Assembly (NCBI RefSeq): GCF_009905375.1
Contig: NC_133647.1
Span: 73,784,671-73,848,670 of the forward strand
Direction of reading: 5' to 3'
DNA length: 64,000 bases
From: Apium graveolens
Taxonomy: Eukaryota; Streptophyta; Magnoliopsida; Apiales; Apiaceae
Shown here piece after piece: positions 12,241 through 23,260 of the stretch (position 1 is its first letter; each line of letters opens with the position of its first letter). Below the pieces are notes generated by a model. It was not told the DNA's origin. It searched no databases and was given only the letters and a program-made list of their open reading frames with translations. A program made the position numbers and the translations under genes.

Positions 12241-13633
12241 TGTTAGGAAATGAATAACACATAGAGAGTGGGGGGTGAATGTATTTTACAGTTTTTATGC
12301 TTTTCTTGAACTGTTTATGGTTGAACAAAGTAAATTAAATCTTGTAGTGAAATGTCTTACTACAAAAATCAAACATGCAATAATAAAGAACACAGATCTC
12401 TTCAAAACTCACTTAATTTTATATTAAAATTAAGAATGTTTTGCTAAAAAATTTCTAGGCTCTTTGTTGATAAAGAGCTTAGCTTTTATCTTGAGAGAGT
12501 TACAAGATTTTCTATCTGAATTGTTACAACTGACTAAAGGACCAGTGTTAACTTTATAATTCAGTTAACTGCTAGTTTACACAGTGTACAATAAGACATG
12601 CTATTAGCTTTTGTAAAATGTCACTTGTCATTTCCAATTTAGGAAAAGTGTATCTTCCATTTCTGGCTTAGCATATCTTAGCATCCTGTGTTTACTTTGA
12701 TCTTCCTTTGTCAGTTAATCTTCACCATTGATCTTGCACATCCTTTAAGCTGCTTTTTGTAGACTTGTCAATCAAGCTATTTGGACTGTTTGTTGATTGT
12801 GAATCTTGGATATTGAAGTGGTCTGCAAATTTGTACTTTGAGATTTTACTTCGAGATCTCCATTTGGTCTATAGAGAACTTGACATCTCGATAAGTATAT
12901 TGGCTTATCGAGATCTCTAATACTTCATAGTTAATTTGACTTGTAGATGTCTCTGAGCTCTCTATAAGAGAATTTGGCTTGTCGAGATCTCTAGCCTTCA
13001 TTTCTTCATTTTGACTTATCGATATCTCTGAGTTCTCTAGTGGTTTATTGATTTGTCGATAACTCAGAGTTCTCTAGTCAAATTTGACTTGTCGATAACT
13101 CAGAGTTCTCTAGTGAATTTTGGCTTATCGATATCTCTGAGTTCTCTAGTGGAATTTGACTTATCGATAACTCAGAGTTCTCTATTGAATGTTGACTTGT
13201 CGATAACTATGAGTTCTCTAGTGAAGAAATGAGTTGTCGATATCTCCAATCTTCATGTCTTCAATTTGGATTTTCTATATCTCTATGAGTTCTCTAGTAG
13301 CTTTTCCTGACTTCTCGATAAGTCATTTGGAGTTCTCGAGTGACTTCTCGATAACACTATATCTGTGACTTGTAGAGATCTTTGAATTAAAGTATTTTTA
13401 TCTAAACAGATTTATTCAGCTCCAATTTTCTTCAAAATTCTTCTGAGGCATGATCTTCTTGATATTCTTCCATATAGAATCCTTAGGCTTGATAATTTTT
13501 AAACAAAAAGACTCCAGTCTGCTCCTTTAACAATTTTATAGACTTTAAATGTTACAAGTACAAATGCAAACTAAGATTACAATATAACTTACTTAGGGTT
13601 GTCAATTTGACTAAGTTTTGTTAATGTACAGGC
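12241..13633 (-). repeat. 5' LTR of element B, cut by D
   Basis: This matches 4299-5702 except that the first 14 or so bases (in sense orientation) are missing here. They are found on the far side of D at about 20886-20900. The divergence from the left LTR is visibly higher than between the two C LTRs, so B is older than C. Confidence 0.85.
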
Positions 13634-14406
13634 TGTTAGTGATTGTTCCCTAGAGACAACACAATGATGTTTTAGTTTAAGACATTAGGATTATTAATGT
13701 TTATGTTCTATCGATTATTCTATTTATAATTTATTAATTCTTAATTTACTGCGATATAAATGTTAGATTAATAAATTTTCTTGGAATATGATATGCAATT
13801 CTATATCTCTAAGTACGTGACTTAGAAATGAGATTATGAGAATAGTATCAATATTCCTAAAGGTCCCTAGTCGAGTATTATTATTAAGGGACAATAATAA
13901 TGCATTAAGACTGGTGTGTTTGTTGACTGATGATCACATCTCATTGATCATAGGTATAGTGATACTAAAGTCAAAAATACAAGCAGATGTATATGTACAT
14001 GGTGCTGGACAGACCCAATGTGAGATTCTACATGTCTGTTGTGTCATAAGTAATTCTCACCGTGATAATGATGTAATGGTCCTTAGACCTTAAGTCATTA
14101 TATTTCTATACGAGAATTAATATACATTGATTCCATTAAAAGTTATCCATGACCGGGTAATGATAAAAGTGGACATTGGGTATATTATGAATCGTATGAG
14201 AAATATGAATGATCTAGATGGGATTTAACCCTCCTATTTTAGGAGTGATATTATTGTCCTTTTGTGTGAGCTAGACTATGAAATGCGTGGCCACGCTCAA
14301 ATGTTGATTTGATATGATAGTCTACTCATTGATCAAGGAAACTTGGATTAAACTATGATGAGGATGACACATTACATGCCTCTAGTTTAATCTATAATAT
14401 TTGGTT
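13634..14406 (+). repeat. 5' LTR of D, truncated
   Basis: This copy matches 19326-20098. At 14406 the match ends abruptly, after ATATTTGGTT in both copies. The remaining 780 or so bases of the LTR and the TGGTATCAGAGC primer site are absent, so D cannot be reverse transcribed from this copy. Confidence 0.8.
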
Positions 14407-15650
14407 TTGTTTTTTTTAAATACGGCTTGGATGTCGTTTGATCTTGTAATTATTAAATCTCGAATGTAACTCGAGTTCTTATTGTAAGTACATTAGATTA
14501 GTTTTTATTTTTCATTCGTGTAATGTACATGAAGACATGAAGATTTGAAGATTAAGGAAGGGTAATCTCACATGGAGGCCATCCAAGGAAGCAATACAAG
14601 AAAGAAGACATGTAATAGTTAGCCTGTATTTATTTTTCACTTTAGATTGACCTAGATCTTTGTCATTAGCTTGATGAAGATCACATAGGATAAAGCCGTA
14701 ACCAACCACGTTTATTTATTGCACTTTACATATATATGAGCATATGATGAATGTATGTGTATAGTAGTTTATAAAGATGCATGCTTAATTAGATTGAAGA
14801 TGTATGTATTAGATACGACACCCATGCCATGCTTTCTAAACAAGATAAAATCTGTAACAATTCAAGATTTTAAAATGAACAAACGATTATGAGATTCTCG
14901 TGTTTATGAAATACGGAATAAAATATAAATTTTCTTTGTTTCTGACATGGGGCGATTTTGTCAAAAGCGAGTTCATTGAACTTGTAAGGTTGTGGGTTTT
15001 AAGCGAGACCGTTGTGACTCCCTCACTACCTGGAAATCAAACCATTGACGAATATTGATTTGATGTATTTTATTCAAGGAAAAATTGGGAATCTCTTAAT
15101 GATGGGATCATGATCATTTTAAAATTAACAAAATCCTAAAGTTAATATTAAGTTGATCAGATGCCTTCCAATGAGTCCAATGCATTAACCCCTAGATCGA
15201 CCAGGAGTGGGTTCACCAAAGAGAAGTACTCCTATCTATCGTGGGAGATGTGTTGAAGTATATTGATACTTTTTGACTATTGGGTTTGACTTAACTAAGT
15301 TACCACAATAGGATTGTGAACTTAGAGGCATAGAGTTTGGCGAGATTTATTAGATAAATATGAACAAATGTTGTTCCACCAAGCTATCCAAGAGTTATAT
15401 TGTTGATATAATTGAAAAATGTTGTCTACCTAAATAATCATGTTTTAGGAGAAAAGGCAAAGCTGACCTAACGCATAGTGAAATATGGATCTTGGCTCAC
15501 TAGAAAGGATATAGAAGATGTTCTTTCCAAATTAATAGTTAGGGCTATTAATTTGATAAAAATAGTGGGAGATATATATTGTGTGTATATATATGAATAA
15601 TCACTTGAACATAATTTAATGATAATCTGTAGACTAAGTCATTTTATGCA
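14407..15650 (+). other. leader region of D, no coding seen
   Basis: This is AT-rich untranslated leader between the truncated LTR and gag. A stretch at 14886-14917 (GAGATTCTCGTGTTTATGAAA) resembles the leader of element E at about 45586-45612, which supports relatedness of D and E. I see no gene here. Confidence 0.6.
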
Positions 15651-15679
15651 CTTTAATATTATAGATACCAAATGACAAA

Positions 15680-18600
15680 TAACACAAATAACTTCTCAAT
15701 GTAATAGTCCTTCAGAAGGACAAGCTGACATTAAATAATTTCCACAATTGACACGAGAACTTGAGGATTGTCCTCGGGTTCGAGGATGTCACTCAAAACT
15801 CTCTCTTATTTCTTCTAGCTGAGAATGAAACTTGTGCTGAAGAAAATGCTTACGAGAATCAAATTGATTATGCAACTGATGTTTCATATCTCATGCTTGT
15901 AATTATGGTGCTGAGCTTTAGAAGCAACAAGAGCATAATAATGCTTATGATATGATTGAGCACCTTCAAAGGATATTGAAGGATAGGCTCGTCAGAAAGA
16001 TTTGACAGTAATAAGGCACCATACTTTTGCATAAATGGGAGAATGATATCCGGTTGGACCATATGTTCTAAAGATGATAGGTATAAGTACCTTGATATTT
16101 TGGGTTTCAAGAATAGTCTAGAGACTCCGCTTGATTTGATCAAACAATCTTTGAACAACTTTTATTCTTAGTTTGTTAAGAACAAAAGGAATGAGATAGA
16201 CAGAACACTCACTGAGTTGTTAAGCATGTTTAGAACTGCTGAAAATAACATGATAAAGCATGAATTACGTCCATATTGATGATGTACATATGGAATTCAA
16301 ATGGGAAAAGAAAGTGGACAGGCAAGGGGAAGATTTGATCTCATTCAGTGCCAAACCAAAGTCCAATCCAAAAGGGCTTTTGAAGCCTGATAGTTGTGTT
16401 GCTAAAGGAGATGATTGTCATTCATGTGGAAATAACCGGATGATTGGAAGTTAAATTGTCGAGCTTATTTGGAAGATCTAAAGAAGAAGACTAGCAATGG
16501 TCAAGCTTCAGGTATAGGGTTAGAATTGGAGCAAAAGTTGTTGTTCTAGTTGAAGGAACTCGATACCTAATTTTGCCCATAAGGCGAGATTGAGAACTTG
16601 ATAAATTGTTATTACATGCCTGCTTTAGCGGATACATTAAGTCAATTTCTTGTCAGGACAAGAAAGGTTTTCATTTTAATTAAATAAACAATAGTTGTTT
16701 ATTCTATTTTAATGATAAGGCTTGTAATGTTGCACAATTAGTTAACAATTTATATGTTCTAAGATGACTCAAATCAAACATTACCTCTACCATTATCATT
16801 AAGCCATATTAATGAGAAACGCATTTCTGAGTTACATATAGATGGATACTTGGATAAGTTTGATTTTGAATCATGCGGAAGATGCGAACTTTATCTCATT
16901 GGCAAAATGACTAAAGCTTCTTTTATCTGATCAGGTGAAAGGGCCACCGAACGACTAGGAATTATACATAATGATGTATATGGTCGAATGCGTATGATGG
17001 CAAGGAGTGGCTTATACTACTTTATAACATTTACTGATGATTTCAGTAGATATGGATATTGGTTCTTATGAAGAAAAAATCCGATTCTTTTGAAATGTTC
17101 AAAGAATATAAGGACGAAGTAGAAAAGCAAACAAGGGAAAAGTATAAAAGTTTTACGATTAGATCGTGGAGGAGAATACTTAAGCCTCAAATTCAAGAGT
17201 TTCTTGAAGGATTGTGATATTGTATCACAACTTACTCCTTCTGAAATACCTCAATGGAATAGAGATTCTGAGAGGAGAAATCGTACCTTGTTGGACATGG
17301 TGCGATCGATGATGAGTCAAGCGAATCTTCCAATCAGTTTCTAGGGTTATGCTATAGAAACGGCTGCATATACACTTAACCAAGTTCCGACCAAAGTGGT
17401 TCAAAATACTCCGTATGAGATATGGACTGATAAACGTCATAGCATGTCATTTATGAAAATTTGGGGACGTGAAGCATTTGTAAAATGTTTAGCCTCTGAC
17501 AAGCTTGGACCAAAATTAGATAGATGCTATTTTGTGGGATACCCAAGTGAGACTACGGTATGGTTTCTATAATCCTTTCGAGAACAAAGTGTTTGTTGCT
17601 CGGGCCGCTGTATTTCTTGAGGGAGAACTACTTTCTAAGAAAATCAGTGGGAGGATAATACATCTCGATGAAGATCGAGAAACACATGATAATATTGAAC
17701 CAGAGTTGGAATAACATCAGGATGTACATCAAAATGTTGAAAGTAATCATGTCCAAGAAACACATGTTATTCGTAGATCTAGTAGGATTCACCATGAGCC
17801 CGAGAGAAATTATGAATTTCTTTTGACTCAAGATGGTGATATGATGCTTACGGATAATGATAAGCCTCTCACCTACCAAGATGCTATGAACAGTTCAGAC
17901 TCCAAGAGATGAAATCCGAGATGAAATCCATGTATCAAATTAAAGTACTGACTTTAGTTGATCCACTCGAAGGGGAAAAACCTATAGAGTGCAAGTGGGT
18001 TTTCAAGAAGAAAACTGACATGGATGGTAAAGTACAGACTTATAAGACGCGACTAGTGGCAAAAGTTTCAAACAAATTTATGGTATAGACTATGATGAGA
18101 CTTTTTCATCGGTTACTATAGTCAAGTCTATCAGGATTTTGTTAGCATTAGTTGCTTACTTTGACTATGAGATTTGGCAAATGGATGTCAAAACTGCTTC
18201 TTAAATGGGAGCCTTGAACAGGATGTATATATGATACAACCTGAGGGTTTTATCGATCCAAAGTTTGCTAAGGTAGTTTGTAAGTTGCTTCTATCTATTT
18301 ATAGATTGAAGCAAGCCTCAAGGAGAATGAATATTCATTTTGATGAAACGGTCAAAGAGTTTGGTTTTATTCAAAATGAAGATGAACCGTGTGTTTACAA
18401 GAAGGTTTAGTGGGAGCCATGTGACATTCCTAATATTATATATATATGACATATAACAGATATGGAATGATATACCTTCTCTACAGGCTGTTAAGACTTG
18501 GTTGAGAAACAGTTTCTCGATGAAAGACTTAGGCGATGTTACCTATATATTAGGGATCAAGATCTATAGAGATAGATTGAAAAGATTAATCAACCTAGTC

Positions 18601-19312
18601 GGAGTACATACATTGATAAAGTATTACATCATTTTATGATGAAAGAGACAAAGAGAGGATATGTTTCGATGTCTCATGGGATAGTGATCTCAAAAGATAA
18701 TTGCCCCCTAAATCATTAGATGATAAGGGTCATTTGAGAAAGTTCCAGATGCGTCAGCAATTGGATCTATAATGTGTACAATGATATGTATTTATCCTGA
18801 TGTTTCGTATGCTTTGAGCATGACGATCAGATACCAGTCTAATCCAGGTGAGGGTCACTTGATAGTTTTCAAGAACATTCTTAAGTACTTAAAGAGGACT
18901 AAAGATTTATTCTTGGTGTATGGAGAAGATAAGGAACTGGTTGTAAAGGGTTACACTGATACTAGTTTCTGAACCTAATTTTTGGACAGACAAGGATGAT
19001 TACGAATTTATGTCTGTTTTGTGTTTTGTCTAAATATAATTGATGTTAGCTTGAATAGTTCACAACAAGAACATTGATGATTCTATGGAATCTGAATATA
19101 TTGATATTTTTCTGAAACAGCCATGAAGACTGTTTAGGCATGTCCTTAGGCAATATCGCCTTATTAATGAGATTAATGATTAAAGAGATATAAATGTAAA
19201 GTGCATAGTAATGATAGTGTTGCAGACCCACTAACTAAGGCTTTGTCGCAGCAGAAGTACGATGGTCATACTAGTTCCATGAGTATTAGATACATGGGTG
19301 ATTGACTCTAGT
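15680..19312 (+). pseudogene. gag-pol of element D, multiply broken
   Basis: Recognisable pieces occur in order with many stops and shifts. A Gag start region with LRIVLGFEDV lies near 15757. A decayed CCHC region (DCHSCGNN) lies near 16410. Integrase pieces run over about 16930-17450 (THR-free zinc finger remnants, SERRNRTLLDMVRS, YEIW), then VFVARAAVFLE near 17600. An RT piece near 18174-18410 has QPEGFIDPKFAKVVCKL and LKQASR, and RNase H remnants lie near 18770-18970. No piece retains a complete catalytic domain. Confidence 0.75.
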
Positions 19313-19325
19313 GCAAGTGGGAGAT
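19313..19325 (+). other. polypurine tract of D
   Basis: GCAAGTGGGAGAT directly precedes the 3' LTR. It matches the tract of element E (AAGTGGGAGAT before 49239). Confidence 0.75.
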
Positions 19326-20880
19326 TATTAGTGTTTGTGCCCTAGAGACAACACTATGATGTTTTAGTTTAAGACATTAGGATTATTAATGTTTATGTTC
19401 TATCGATTATTCTATTTATAATTTATTAATTCTTAATTTACTGCGATATAAATGTTAGATTAATAAATGTCCTTGGAATATGATATTCAATTCTATATCT
19501 CTAAGTACGCGACTTAAAAATGAGATTATGAGAATAGTATCAATATTTCTAAAGGTCCCTAATCGAGTATTATTATTAAGGGACAATAATAATACATTAA
19601 GACTGGTGTGTTTGTTGACTGATGATCACATCTCATTGATCATAGATATAGTGATACTAAAGTCAAAAACATAAGCAGATGTATATGTACATGGTGTTAG
19701 ACAGACCCAATGTGAGATTCTACATGTCTGTTGTGTCATAAGTAATTCTCACAGTGATAATGATGTAATGGTCCTTAGATCTTAAGTCATTATATTTCTA
19801 TACGAGAATTAATATACATTGATTCCATTAAAAGTTATCCTTGACCGGGTAATGATAAAAGTGGACATTGGGTATATTATGAACCGTATGAGAAATATGA
19901 ATGATCTAGATAGGATTTAACCCTCCTATTTTAGGAGTGATATTATTGGCCTCTTGTGTGAGCTAGACTATGAAATGTGTGGCCACGCTCAAATGTTGAT
20001 TTGATATGATAGTCTTCTCATTGATCAAGGAAACTTGGATTAAACTATGATGAGGATGACACATTACATGCCTCTAGTTTAATCTATAATATTTGGTTAA
20101 AGGGATTATATTACATTGTACATTATTCACAAAAGGTTTAATCGATCACCGATTCAATTATTATTACTTGGGCAGCAATGATGTATTACTAGATGTCGCT
20201 CATTGTTTACGATTTTAAATTAGATTTAAAATTTGTTGCCAACGTAATAATAACCTATAGGGTCACACACTAAGAATGCTTGAAGGATTATTTAATTTAA
20301 ATTGGATTTAAATTATATTAAAGTAATTCGAATTAGTTATAATATTAATTAAGTATGACTTAATTAATTAGATAAATATTGATATTCGAATTTACTAATA
20401 TTAATTATGAAATTTATTTGTTAAATAATTAAGTGAGACTTAATTATAATACAAATAGAAATTTCGAATTAAAAATAACTCCTAATTAGTTAAGAGTTAT
20501 AATTTGTTTTTATACTCTCTATATAATATCTTTTGTGTGGCTGATTTTGAAAGCAAGACTTTTATTAAAACCCTAGCCACCAAGGGAGAAGATGGAGAGA
20601 GCGAGAAGAAACGAGTTTGTGCTAGTACACATCTAATCCTTGAGTTCAAGCATTCGTGTAGATACCAATAGAGCGTAGATCGCGAGAGCGGGATGCGTGG
20701 TGATTGAACAAGTTTTGGATCTCCATTAGTCAATCAATTGATAAAGCTTTTTAAGGTAAACAATCTGATCTACGAAATATATGTTTTTCGCATGGATCCT
20801 GCGGTGGGTTTCGAAATTCTGTTTGTTTTTTACGTTTTTAATTACTGTTTCCGTTGCGTTTATGTGCTCGAAACCCTTCA
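19326..20880 (+). repeat. 3' LTR of D
   Basis: The LTR starts TATTAGTG, with the canonical TG changed to TA. It continues past the region shared with the 5' LTR to about 20880. A TATA-like CTATATAAT lies near 20518-20526. The rest of the LTR is extremely AT-rich, with TTAATTAA-type palindromes, as in the E LTR. Confidence 0.7.
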
Positions 20881-20900
20881 CATACATGTCTTGCACAACA

Positions 20901-22227
20901 CAGGGTATTTATAAGAAAAATCAAGGAATAGGTTCGTGCTACTCTCAATGTGGTACAAAACCCACTTTTTACATTAAAGGTCAAACTTTAGAACATCAGT
21001 TCTCATTAACCTCTTACTAATTTTGAGCGTGTAAATATGCGTTGGAATCACCTCGTAGAGGATAATACATTTCAATAAATACACACTACTTACACATAAT
21101 CTGTCTCACTCATATAGAGTTTCAAAATGATTTAACACTTAGTCTAAAATGCTAAATTTATCCAACAAAAACATGGTCTTTATTAATATCCAAATCGATT
21201 GTTGTAAGATCAGAATAACAACAGGAACTGAAATGATCATATTAGCCCTAATCAGTATTTAAATTTTTTTATGGAATTTTACGTTAAATGATTGGAATTA
21301 CTGTCACATGTGCATGACATGCGTTGGGATCAACATTGTTTACTTTTTGGTCCAAATAGTTAAGATATTTGCGAAATTTTTTGACTAGGAATTGAAGTTC
21401 AATAGTTTGAACAGTAATTTGTTTGATCGTCCATCTTTTACTTTTTATTAATTAGTACATTATCGCGACCTGAGCTTTTTTGATTTTTTTTTTGGTGTTC
21501 TTTTCGCCCATAATTCTGCAAAATAGGTATAATATTTTATCTGTACAGTACAACAAATTTTGGTATTTACAACAGTAAACGTATAAAGGAAATAAGTGTG
21601 CGCCTAATTTAGGACGGAAAAAAGTAAAACGTCTTAATTATTTATTACGAAATCCAAAATTGTCATAAGTTCAGTATTTTATTAATAAAATTATGCACGA
21701 CACGATCAAATAAAAATGAAAAATATTTGAAATTGCGATAATTTGAACATTTCATCTTAAGTTAATTATTTTTATTAAAATTTTAATTTGAAATTATATA
21801 AAAAAATATTTTGTCTAGATTTATGACCAACTCCCAAAATACGACGGTTGTTCATCACATATTCCGTCCTAAGTCGGGCCCCAACTCCCAAATTACGATA
21901 TTCTTTTCTGTCAGAAATTACTAATTTACGACGTATAGTTGCGTCGTAATTTATGTTTTATTTTATCAAAGGTGGATCCTACAAGAAAACATCCGACGTT
22001 TCCTCCGTCATAAGTAACTCACATGCAATTAACGATATGTTTCGTCGTAAGTTGATTTATTATTTTATTGAGAGTGTGGGCCCCTACTTCCTAACTTGCG
22101 ATGTATTTATATTTAGTGATGAAAAAATAAATTTACTACTCAAGCAAAAATGACAAATTTTTATGTCATAAATGAGTCAATTACGACGATTTCAGTTAAA
22201 AAAAATGTTATAAATTACCTAATTTGT
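20901..22227. other. intergenic stretch with transposon-like ACGACG repeats
   Basis: The first part continues the pre-insertion flank of B. From about 21600 to 22200 there are recurring TACGACG and CGTCGTAA motifs in both orientations, for example near 21838, 21929, 21945, 22040 and 22183. Such subterminal repeats are seen in CACTA- and Mutator-type DNA transposons. I could not find terminal inverted repeats or a transposase, so the class is open. Confidence 0.35.
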
Positions 22228-22441
22228 TACTCTCTCCGTCCCGGCCAATTCTTTACGTTTGGTTTGGACACGGAGGTTAAAAAATATGTATAAAGTAGTG
22301 AAAGAAAGAAAGAAAAGTGAGTGAAGTGGTGGGACCCATTGATTTTTAATATATAAAAGGGAGATATTGGAGTAAAAGTAGTGTGAAAAAAAAAGTGGAA
22401 AAGTGGTGGGACTCATTAACTATTTTTGGTAAGTTCTGAAA

Positions 22442-23053
22442 TGTTAGGTCACACACACTGTAGAGGGGGTGAATACAGTGTATAGTACACTCAAATCGAA
22501 CTTAAAGAACTTAAGTAACAGAAAACAAACTTTATTGAAACAATAAACTCTGTTACAATATGGAACTGTTACCTCTCAGTGATGAACAAATATCACGAGA
22601 GCTGCTAGGGTTATGTAGAATAATAACTTCGATAATGATAACACTTATAGTGTAAACCCTATGCCTGTGTTTATATACTACACAGTTACAAGATAATCGC
22701 TAATTGATATGGAATATAATTCTGCTTCCTAAAATATATCAATCAGATATCTTCTATTCCAAGTATTCCATTCTTCACGGAATTCCTTCTTCATGCATAT
22801 CTCTTCTTATGTTTATCTCGATCTTCTTTCCTTTAATCAGCTACTGTCCTTATCTGATTGTCCTTCAGCACTTAAGTTCTGATATCTATCTTCTGATGAT
22901 TATCTCCTGATAATACAAGTACTGATATCCTTAAGTCCTGACTTCCAGTATAAGTACTGATCAACAATTAAGTACTGATCTATCCTGTTCACACAAGATC
23001 TGAAAGCTAAACATAAAACATATTAGCCATGACATTATCAAATATATCTAACA
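22442..23053 (-). repeat. 3' LTR of element C (612 bp)
   Basis: Read on the minus strand, the LTR runs from TGTTAGATAT to ACCTAACA. A TATA-like GTATATAAAC lies at about 22670-22679. The promoter-proximal half has many copies of AAGTACTGAT / AAGTTCTGATA. Confidence 0.9.
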
Positions 23054-23072
23054 ATCTCCCCCAACTTGTAAA
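23054..23072 (-). other. polypurine tract of C
   Basis: ACAAGTTGGGGGAGATT on the minus strand abuts the 3' LTR. Further GGGGGAG runs occur inside coding sequence at about 31093 and 31231. Confidence 0.8.
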
Positions 23073-23260
23073 TTAACAAAATATACAAGTTAAACAGATA
23101 TTTGATGATGTCAAAAACATTAAGTACAAATGCATGAGAAATAGACTAGATAACTACAACTTACAGTCCTTAAAGTTTTACCAATTTCAACTTCTGATAA
23201 CAACTTCAATCTGTATAAATATCAGAATTTAAGCAGTTGTAGATCTTCGACTTGGCTTCA

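Larger units (their letters stand above)
13634..20880 (+). mobile_element. decayed Ty1/copia element D nested in LTR of B
   Basis: The element begins TGTTAGTG and its 3' LTR begins TATTAGTG at 19326. The two LTR copies match over about 770 bases, after which the 5' copy is replaced by leader sequence. The right end is placed at about 20880, where the displaced tail of the B LTR resumes, with an uncertainty of a few bases. The flank at 13629-13633 is CAGGC and the base run at 20881 is CATAC, so the target duplication is not clean. The coding part resembles that of element E, and both belong to the same general copia group. Confidence 0.8.
4299..20900 (-). mobile_element. Sirevirus-like element B, pol-less, interrupted by D
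   Basis: The element lies on the minus strand. Its 3' LTR is at the left (4299-5702) and its 5' LTR at the right (12241-13633 plus a tail at about 20886-20900). The missing last bases of the 5' LTR, ending TTGCACAACA, reappear at 20891-20900 just after element D, so D landed inside this LTR. The flanks are CAAGG on the left (4294-4298) and CAGGG on the right (20901-20905), a target duplication with one mismatch. Internally there is gag without its zinc knuckle, no pol, and a decayed env-position ORF, so the element is a non-autonomous deletion derivative. Confidence 0.85.

Noticed and set aside
20781..21020. + strand 79-residue frame at the end of D
   Set aside because: It spans the D LTR end, the B LTR tail and flank, so it is an artefact of nested insertion.
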